A DNA stretch of 12,173 nucleotides from JAJFUG01 sp964473155 (GTDB lineage: Bacteria > Gemmatimonadota > Glassbacteria > GWA2-58-10), in assembly GCA_964473155.1 (NCBI GenBank), contig CAYYNT010000092.1, forward strand, positions 1 through 12,173. Direction: 5' to 3'. How positions within the stretch are numbered: position 1 is the first letter of the stretch; each line of letters begins with the position of its first letter. The notes under the pieces were generated by a model. It saw nothing but the letters and a program-made list of their open reading frames with translations. It was not told the DNA's origin and searched no databases. Of this stretch, positions 6,874-12,173 are shown one piece after another. Made by a program: the position numbers and the translations under genes.

Positions 6874-9810
6874 ATGCGGCTTTCAAACTTGAGCAGCCGG
6901 ATGATCCTGGTTCTCATGTCCACAGTCATGCTCGCCGCGGGCTGCGGCGAGGAAAAGGTAAAACTGCCGGTCACCCGCGACATGGTGGTCTGGATGTACC
7001 GGGGCGAGCCGACATACAATTTCGGCGCGGTCGAGCCGCTCTGGGCCGAGGGGGCGCATTATGCCGCCCTGCTGGATTTTGACGTTTCGGCGATAAAAGG
7101 TAGGCGTGTCAGCTCGGCGCGGCTCTGGCTCCACAAGTCCGGCGATGCCCCGCTTTATGCCGTGGCTCTTTCGACAATTTCAGCGGACTGGATCGAGGGT
7201 GGGGGCGATGGCTCATCTCCTCAGCCTGAGGCGAGCTGCGCTGCCCGCGTGCGGGTTGATCCGGCCAGCGGACGCCCGGTGCGCTGGGCCGGCGAGGGCA
7301 GCGATTTCACCGATGTGATCATGGGTGAGGGCGGGAGCCTGCGTTCAGGCGAACTGCCGGTAAAGGCCGAGTCCGGCGGCTGGCAGAGCGTGGAGGTCCC
7401 GCCGGATTTCGTTCACGCTCTGGCTGCTGGAGCGGCTTTCGGGATAGTAATCGTGGACGCGCGCGGTGAGTTGCGCACTCCGGACGATAATTTCATCCGC
7501 AAGAGTTTCAACAGCCGGGATGCCGGCAAGCTTGCCCCTTACCTGGAGGCAGTGCTGGAGGAGGCCCCGGAGACCGCTCCCGAACAGCCTGCCGGAGTGC
7601 GGGTGATCGCGGCGGAAAGCGAGGCCGGGACTGAAAGCGGCGGAGCTTGTATCATAATTGAGCCGCAGGGTGAAAATGAGACACGCGGTTTTGTTTACGA
7701 GGCGCTGCTGTCCGGACAGATGATCGACACTTCAGCCGCGGACAGCGTGGGACGCATTCCGCGCTGGCAGGTCCCGCCGGTCGGCGCGCAGCCGCAGGAC
7801 ACGGTGCGCCTGGGCGGATTGCCCGCAAACACGGCGCTGTACGCGGCGGTCCGCACCGTGGACCGTTCGGGCCGCAGGAGCGCCTGGGTGACTGCTTCCG
7901 GCCAGTCCTCGGCGGAGCTGGCCTGGCCTGCGCTTGTCCCCCCGCGCCGTCCCGGCCTGGGCGGCAAAATACAGGTCTGGGCCTGTGGACCGGATGAGAA
8001 GGTGAATCCGGTCACCGGCCGTCTGCTTGAGGAGAACGCCTCGCTGTACGGAATGGCCGGAGACGGCGATTATGACTACAAGTATTCCGGTCCGCTCTGG
8101 GATGCCGCGGGCGGAGGGCGGGTGAGCCTGGATGTGCCGCGCGGCGGGACGGCGGCTTTCCAGGTGGTCGTGGAGTCCGGGGAGGCAGTTATTGAGGGGG
8201 TTTCGCTCCGGGCGGAATGGCTGGACAATCCGGCGGGTGTCCGCTCGCGTTTCCCGGCCCGACTGTATCGAGTCTGGTATCTGCGAGACAGGGACGGCCG
8301 ATGGTATCCCGAGGTGGCTGTCCCTCATGAGGGTGAGTTCAGGATTCCGGACCCGGCCAATGGCATCCAGGACCAGCGCAATCAGGCTTTCCTGGTGGAG
8401 TGCTACGTGCCTCGCGATGTCCCGCCGGGGCAGTACCGGGCAAGTGTCATTGTGGGCGCGCGGGGTCTGCTGGCCCGCTCTCTGGATGTCCAGATCAGCG
8501 TGCACACGCCGGTGCTGCCGGATGTGCTCCCGTTTATCGCCGAGATGAACGTCTACAGCCCCGTGGCCGCGCAGTGGGGTCTGGACCCGGTTTCTGACGA
8601 GTACTATGCGATGGAGGAGAAATACTACCGTCTGGCCCATGAACACCTGAGCGTGATAAACCAGCTTCCTTATAGCCAGACCGGTGATATCAAGGCCGTG
8701 GGCGCGCCGGTGATCGAGGGGGAGGGAGAAAACCTCCGCATTGCGGACTGGTCCGCCTGGGACCGCCGCTGGGGCCGCTATCTTGACGGCAGCGCGTTCG
8801 AGGGGTTTGATCGCCGCTCCCCGGTGCAGGTCATGTACCTGCCGTTTTTCGAGAACTGGCCCTCCAGCCTTAACCGCCATTTCCGTTTCGCTCCGGATGA
8901 CACCACTTATCCGGCAATGATAAACGAGCGCGCGCTGAAAGTCCCGGCCGAAATCGAACAGGCTTTCGACCCGGCCTATGCGCAGGAGTGGACCGGCGCG
9001 CTGCGTCAATTTTCGGAGCATTTCCGCGAAAAGGGCTGGACCGGCACGGAGTATCAGGTCTATCTGAACAACAAGTATTACTGGAAGGACCCGAAGATGG
9101 GCCAGGGGGGAAAGGGAATTTCCTGGTGGCTGCTGGATGAGCCGTACCACTGGGATGATTTCAAGGCGGTGGCGTATTACGGCCGCCTGTTCATGCAGGC
9201 GGTGGGAGAGGTTCGGGATGTAAACCTGGTCTACAGGCTGGATGTCAGCCGCCCGCAACTTCAGTTCGGGCTGTGGGACGGCATCCGGAGCGTGAGCTAT
9301 GTCAGCGCGGCGTTCTACGAGAAAAATGCGTTCCTGCGGCGGCGTCAGCTTCAGTTCGGGGAACAGACGCGCAATTACGGAGCTTTCAACAATCTGGCCG
9401 AGACTAACCTGACCGCCACGGCCTGGCCGCTCAAAGTATGGCTGCATCACGGCAACGGACTCCTGCCCTGGCAGACAATCGCGGAGGATGTCAATTTCGA
9501 GCGCTTCCAGAACACGGCCATTTTCTATCCGGGACGGCGTTTCGGAGTAGAGGGGCCGCTGGCCAGCCTGCGCCTGAAAGCCTGCCGCCTGGGAGTCGAG
9601 AACACCGTGCTGCTGGAGATGCTGGCCCGGCGCGAGGGCTGGAGCCGCGAACAGGCCGCACTGGCTGTCAACCGTTACCTGAACCTTGGCGGCGGGACAG
9701 TCGAACGTTATTTCGATGATGCAGGCCAGGTGAATTTCGCCGGACTGGACCCCAGGGGCATGACTGAACTAAGGCGCGCCCTGCTGCGCAGCCTGGACCG
9801 TCAGGAGTAA
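6874..9810 (+). CDS. Lipoprotein with DNRLRE-like, FnIII-like and GH123/DUF4091-type glycosidase domains
   Basis: This is a 978-residue secreted lipoprotein. The signal peptide ends in the lipobox LAAGC with the cysteine at residue 24. Residues about 36-230 look like a DNRLRE-type beta-sandwich (TYNFGA, LLDFDVSAIKGRRVSSARLWLHK, a late FNSRDAGKLAPYLE segment). Residues about 235-345 resemble a fibronectin type III domain (LPANTALYAAVRTVDRSGRRS). The remainder matches the GH123/DUF4091 organisation. First comes a beta domain with VPPGQYRASVIV and VHTPVLPDVLPF. Then comes a barrel-like region with WWLLDEP (751-757), in which D755-E756 corresponds to the Asp-Glu catalytic pair of GH123. Last come NGLLPW and FYPGRRFGVEGPLASLRLKACRLGVEN near the C-terminus. 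Characterised GH123 enzymes are exo-beta-N-acetylgalactosaminidases, but DUF4091 relatives are diverse, so the substrate is unknown. It is likely attached to the cell surface or periplasmic membrane. No transporter, sulfatase or regulator accompanies it, and a terminator follows directly. Confidence 0.85.
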   Translation: MRLSNLSSRMILVLMSTVMLAAGCGEEKVKLPVTRDMVVWMYRGEPTYNFGAVEPLWAEGAHYAALLDFDVSAIKGRRVSSARLWLHKSGDAPLYAVALSTISADWIEGGGDGSSPQPEASCAARVRVDPASGRPVRWAGEGSDFTDVIMGEGGSLRSGELPVKAESGGWQSVEVPPDFVHALAAGAAFGIVIVDARGELRTPDDNFIRKSFNSRDAGKLAPYLEAVLEEAPETAPEQPAGVRVIAAESEAGTESGGACIIIEPQGENETRGFVYEALLSGQMIDTSAADSVGRIPRWQVPPVGAQPQDTVRLGGLPANTALYAAVRTVDRSGRRSAWVTASGQSSAELAWPALVPPRRPGLGGKIQVWACGPDEKVNPVTGRLLEENASLYGMAGDGDYDYKYSGPLWDAAGGGRVSLDVPRGGTAAFQVVVESGEAVIEGVSLRAEWLDNPAGVRSRFPARLYRVWYLRDRDGRWYPEVAVPHEGEFRIPDPANGIQDQRNQAFLVECYVPRDVPPGQYRASVIVGARGLLARSLDVQISVHTPVLPDVLPFIAEMNVYSPVAAQWGLDPVSDEYYAMEEKYYRLAHEHLSVINQLPYSQTGDIKAVGAPVIEGEGENLRIADWSAWDRRWGRYLDGSAFEGFDRRSPVQVMYLPFFENWPSSLNRHFRFAPDDTTYPAMINERALKVPAEIEQAFDPAYAQEWTGALRQFSEHFREKGWTGTEYQVYLNNKYYWKDPKMGQGGKGISWWLLDEPYHWDDFKAVAYYGRLFMQAVGEVRDVNLVYRLDVSRPQLQFGLWDGIRSVSYVSAAFYEKNAFLRRRQLQFGEQTRNYGAFNNLAETNLTATAWPLKVWLHHGNGLLPWQTIAEDVNFERFQNTAIFYPGRRFGVEGPLASLRLKACRLGVENTVLLEMLARREGWSREQAALAVNRYLNLGGGTVERYFDDAGQVNFAGLDPRGMTELRRALLRSLDRQE

Positions 9811-9841
9811 ACCTTCTCCCGGTCGAGTATCTGGTATCCCG

Positions 9842-9883
9842 CGGGGTGGAAATGTGAACGTTTCCACCCCGTTTCCATTTTCT
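9842..9883 (+). terminator. Intrinsic terminator after the GH123-type gene
   Basis: A perfect 11-bp stem (9842-9852 with 9861-9871, arms CGGGGTGGAAA and TTTCCACCCCG) has an 8-base loop. It is followed by a T-rich tract (TTTCCATTTTCT). It lies about 30 bases after the stop codon and ends the single-gene transcript, separating it from the phosphate genes. Confidence 0.85.
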
Positions 9884-10072
9884 ACCGTTGCATGTATTCA
9901 CGGACAATATTGCTGACCAAACGTATTATGGCAGAACGTCAACATTGCTCTAACAAAGCGAACCGGTTAAATTTTAGCCCGATTCGAATGGAAATGGCGT
10001 CTATCGCGAGAATAATCAATCAGATGCGGATTCAACCGTGTTGTCGTGTCTGTTGCATTCTCTATATTTTCC

Positions 10073-10076
10073 GGAG
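10073..10076 (+). promoter_or_regulatory. Ribosome binding site of the PhoU-like gene
   Basis: GGAG lies eight bases before the ATG at 10085, supporting that start over an in-frame GTG at 10046. The preceding leader (9884-10072) shows no gene. TTGTCG and TATATT with a 16-base spacer (10041-10068) could form a promoter, but it would start transcription at the ribosome binding site, so I do not call it. Confidence 0.65.
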
Positions 10077-10084
10077 CAGGAAAG

Positions 10085-10756
10085 ATGCTTAAAACAATCA
10101 TACAATGGTTCAGGAACGAAAATCTGCTGGTCCAGGCCAAGGAAGCCCTGGTTCAGATGCTGGACTCGGACCTGAGGATGTTCGACGATTCGGTGCAGCT
10201 TATCTGGACCGGTAAGGGGGCATCTCTGGACGGAATACGAGAGCGCGACCAGCAAATCAACCGCCAGATGCGTCAGGTGCGCAAGAAAGTGATAACGCAC
10301 CTGGCTTTCAGCGGACAAAGCGGACTGGATACCTCACTGGTTCTGATCAGCGTGGTTATCGACGTCGAGCGAATCGGCGACCATACCAAGGATATCACTG
10401 TGCTGGCCTCCGAGTACCCTGGGCGTTTCAGTCCCGGAGCATTCGAGGATGAAATCAAGGCTTTCCAGGCCGCGATCCGTGATCGTCTGGCCCAGGTGAA
10501 AGAAATCATCGACCGGGAGGATGTCGAAAAGGCCAGGCAGTTGTCCGAGACTCACCAGGACATCAGCGCCGGATACGCCCGAATGCTTTCCCGTCTGATC
10601 AACGAAAACGGCGGCGGCCTCGAATCCGGACCGTCCGTGGTGCTGGCGCTTTATCTGCGCTACCTGCGGCGGATCGAGGGGCACATTTTCAATATCGCCT
10701 CAGCCGAATTCAACCCGTTCCACCGGATCGGTTTCAAAGCCAAGAAAAAGAGTTAG
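10085..10756 (+). CDS. PhoU-like phosphate regulatory protein
   Basis: This 223-residue all-helical protein belongs to the PhoU family, the length of a usual two-repeat PhoU. PhoU proteins are cytoplasmic and control phosphate transporters and, in many bacteria, the PhoR kinase, probably through metal clusters bound by E-x-x-x-D motifs. The first repeat carries the classic VIDVERIGDHTKDI (residues 91-104, with E95 and D99). The second repeat is recognisable as YLRRIEGHIFNIAS (193-206), but the positions equivalent to the acidic pair are R195 and G199. The second metal site therefore looks degraded. A lysine-rich tail (KAKKKS) ends the protein. The downstream neighbour is a Na+/phosphate cotransporter with no PhoU domain of its own, so this is probably its regulatory partner rather than the Pst-system PhoU; no pst genes are present. 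I therefore leave the symbol blank. Confidence 0.88.
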   Translation: MLKTIIQWFRNENLLVQAKEALVQMLDSDLRMFDDSVQLIWTGKGASLDGIRERDQQINRQMRQVRKKVITHLAFSGQSGLDTSLVLISVVIDVERIGDHTKDITVLASEYPGRFSPGAFEDEIKAFQAAIRDRLAQVKEIIDREDVEKARQLSETHQDISAGYARMLSRLINENGGGLESGPSVVLALYLRYLRRIEGHIFNIASAEFNPFHRIGFKAKKKS

Positions 10757-10783
10757 TCACCCGTTTCGATTGCCGTCATGGAA

Positions 10784-10832
10784 CTCCGGCTTGACATTGT
10801 ATGGCGACTGCCGCTGCGGTTGGGCGCCGGAG
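10784..10832. repeat. Inverted repeat 1 upstream of the phosphate cotransporter gene
   Basis: CTCCGGC (10784-10790) and GCCGGAG (10826-10832) are perfectly complementary and enclose 35 bases. The enclosed stretch includes a smaller CCGC/GCGG repeat and a TTGACA with no good -10 element. It could be the base of a leader RNA structure between phoU and the transporter, or an mRNA stability element. Function is unknown. Confidence 0.45.
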
Positions 10833-10838
10833 CATAGT

Positions 10839-10862
10839 CTGACCGCTGGAAATACCGGTCAG
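10839..10862. repeat. Inverted repeat 2 upstream of the phosphate cotransporter gene
   Basis: CTGACCG (10839-10845) and CGGTCAG (10856-10862) form a 7-bp stem with a 10-base loop, 34 bases before the transporter start. No T-run follows on either strand, so it is not a standard terminator. It could be an operator or a leader hairpin. Confidence 0.45.
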
Positions 10863-10896
10863 GCTCAAACAAACAGATGAGACCTGCGATAAACAT

Positions 10897-11997
10897 ATGG
10901 AAATGGTGAACGCCAAGCCGGGTGTTGCGAAAAGCCTGCTCTACATGCTGCTGTTCCTGTTGTTCCTGTATTTGTTCCTTTTGAGCATCCAGACGATGGA
11001 AGTGGCTTTCAAGTGTTTCGGCCGCGGGTTCGCCGAGAGCTTGATTCAGACCACCTCCAGTCCGATGGTCGGGCTTTTTATCGGTCTGCTCAGCACCTCG
11101 CTGATGCAGAGCTCATCGCTCACCACTTCCATCACGGTCGGGCTGGTGGCCGGGGGCGCTCTTACGCTGCACAACGCCGTGCCGATAATCATGGGCGCCA
11201 ATATCGGCACCACGATCACCAACACTCTCGTTTCGCTCGGACACATCCGTCAGCGCGAGGAATTCAAGCGCGCCTACGCCTGTTCGCTGGTGCATGATCT
11301 GTTCAATATCATGACCGTTATCATCCTGTTCCCTCTTCAGTACTATTTCGGTTATCTGGAGTGGGCGGCGGCGCATGTCACAAGCATATTCGCGAGCAGC
11401 GGAGGCATGGTGTTCACCAGCCCGCTCAAGGTCATCCTCGAACCGGTGGCCTCGGCCGCGGCGGACCTTATGGGGCAGAGAGGCGTTCTGATACTGATCG
11501 TTTCTCTGATAGCTCTGTTTCTGGCCATGCAGCAGATGGTCAAGTACATGAAAATATTGATCATGTCGCGGGCCGAGGTGATTTTCGAGAAGATGCTGTT
11601 CCGCACCCCCTACCACAGCCTGCTTTTCGGCATGATCCTGACCGCCCTTGTGCAGTCGAGCTCGGTGACCACCAGCCTGATGGTGCCTCTGGCAGGGGCG
11701 GGTATGCTGAGTCTTCAGCAGGTTTTCCCCTATACTCTGGGGGCCAATATCGGCACCACGATAACGGCGATAATGGCTTCCCTGGCCACGGGCAACCCGC
11801 TTTCGATCAGCGTGGCTTTCGCCCATTTGATGTTCAACGTCTCGGGTATCCTGATTTTCTGGTGGATTCCTTTTGTCCCGGTCAAGATGGCCGAATGGAT
11901 GGGAAAGGTGACAGCCGAGCGGAGGTATTTCGCTTTTGTATACCTGGGGATTGTGTTTTTCCTGGTCCCCGGCCTGATGATCTGGCTGTTCCGGTGA
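10897..11997 (+). CDS. Na+/phosphate cotransporter, PF02690 (NptA/PNaS) family, without PhoU domain
   Basis: This is a 366-residue inner-membrane protein of the Na+/Pi cotransporter family. It carries the two inverted-repeat signatures of the family. LMQSSSLTTS with GANIGTTITN lies at about 69-109, and LVQSSSVTTS with GANIGTTITA at about 251-291. The QSSS motifs (71-74 and 253-256) line the substrate and sodium sites in relatives. Hydrophobic segments run through nearly the whole chain, starting at about 13-33 and ending at about 346-364. Many bacterial members are longer because a PhoU domain is fused to the C-terminus; this one stops just after the last membrane segment. The PhoU-like gene 140 bases upstream probably supplies that part in trans. 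The ATG at 10897 has a weak ribosome binding site; the ATG at 10903 is an alternative. Phosphate is the likely substrate by family, not proven here. Confidence 0.93.
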   Translation: MEMVNAKPGVAKSLLYMLLFLLFLYLFLLSIQTMEVAFKCFGRGFAESLIQTTSSPMVGLFIGLLSTSLMQSSSLTTSITVGLVAGGALTLHNAVPIIMGANIGTTITNTLVSLGHIRQREEFKRAYACSLVHDLFNIMTVIILFPLQYYFGYLEWAAAHVTSIFASSGGMVFTSPLKVILEPVASAAADLMGQRGVLILIVSLIALFLAMQQMVKYMKILIMSRAEVIFEKMLFRTPYHSLLFGMILTALVQSSSVTTSLMVPLAGAGMLSLQQVFPYTLGANIGTTITAIMASLATGNPLSISVAFAHLMFNVSGILIFWWIPFVPVKMAEWMGKVTAERRYFAFVYLGIVFFLVPGLMIWLFR

Positions 11998-12043
11998 GAA
12001 ACGGGCTGATAAAGGCAGGATACTGCGGAAGGTAGCAATTGCC

Positions 12044-12076
12044 CTGAACCAGGCTTTTCTGTTCAGCCAAAAGCCT
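12044..12076. repeat. Two interleaved inverted repeats after the phosphate cotransporter gene
   Basis: Repeat A is CTGAAC (12044-12049) with GTTCAG (12061-12066). Repeat B is AGGCTTTT (12051-12058) with AAAAGCCT (12069-12076). Both are perfect. They overlap so that each loop contains an arm of the other, giving alternative hairpins or a tight pseudoknot. The position about 50 bases after the stop suggests a transcript-end element, but no U-tract follows. The remaining bases (11998-12043 and 12077-12173) show no gene. Confidence 0.5.
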
Positions 12077-12173
12077 CTCGATGTGTGTTGATTTATTGGA
12101 TCAAATCCCCCTCGGTCCCAGTTTTGTCCGGTTAGGAACTTGCATCACGGAATCGAAAGGTTATTGTTTTCAT

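Noticed and set aside
7732..9450. A 572-codon open frame on the minus strand opposite the GH123-type gene
   Set aside because: It lies wholly within a well-supported gene on the other strand, is rich in R, P, H and A as expected from GC-rich antisense frames, and shows no family motifs.
10046..10084. An upstream GTG start for the PhoU-like gene
   Set aside because: The extra 13 residues are not PhoU-like and lack a ribosome binding site, while the ATG at 10085 has a well-placed GGAG.
9892..10092. A possible 66-residue small protein in the spacer before the PhoU-like gene
   Set aside because: It has no ribosome binding site and runs into the start of the PhoU-like gene. Its composition is unlike that of a folded protein, and it sits just after a terminator.
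12132..12173. A minus-strand ATG at the right edge of the window
   Set aside because: It opens a frame of only 13 codons before a stop and has no other support.

Overview
The window looks like a chromosomal stretch of a GC-rich (about 58-60% by eye), Gram-negative-type bacterium. Two proteins carry signal peptides with lipobox cysteines. The housekeeping genes (uvrA, yraN, comM) are only moderately diverged from well-known families. The GH123/DUF4091-type lipoprotein and overall style fit a Fibrobacterota/Chlorobiota/Bacteroidota-like or Gemmatimonadota-like environmental lineage, but the sequence alone does not prove a phylum. No insertion sequences, CRISPR arrays, tRNAs, rRNAs or phage genes were seen.

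Left half (1-6684), all on the minus strand and read from right to left: uvrA (nucleotide excision repair), a lipoprotein of unrecognised family, yraN (small nuclease-fold protein), a ParM/StbA-type actin-like ATPase, and comM/yifB (Mg-chelatase-like AAA+ ATPase). comM runs off the left edge of the window. Gaps are 33, 115, 38 and 74 bases, so the set could be one operon or two adjoining ones. yraN next to comM (usually followed by dprA) is a common bacterial neighbourhood tied to natural transformation. The actin-like ATPase between them is the most unusual feature of the window.

Centre (6685-6873) is an AT-rich divergent intergenic region. It holds a plausible uvrA promoter and the leader of a large plus-strand gene. 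That gene (6874-9810) encodes a 978-residue lipoprotein with a DNRLRE-like beta domain, a probable fibronectin-III-like domain and a C-terminal GH123/DUF4091-type glycosidase region with an Asp-Glu pair. A strong hairpin terminator follows it.

Right part (10085-11997, plus strand) is a phosphate module: a stand-alone PhoU-like protein followed by a Na+/phosphate cotransporter (PF02690 type) that lacks its own PhoU domain. The 140-base gap between them contains two good inverted repeats. The last 176 bases hold no gene but contain two interleaved inverted repeats just after the transporter.

There is no gene-free stretch longer than 300 bases. The longest is 9811-10084 (274 bases), which holds the terminator and the phoU leader. 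Many long reading frames opposite or out of frame with uvrA, the GH123-type gene and the transporter are shadows of GC-rich coding DNA and are not annotated.
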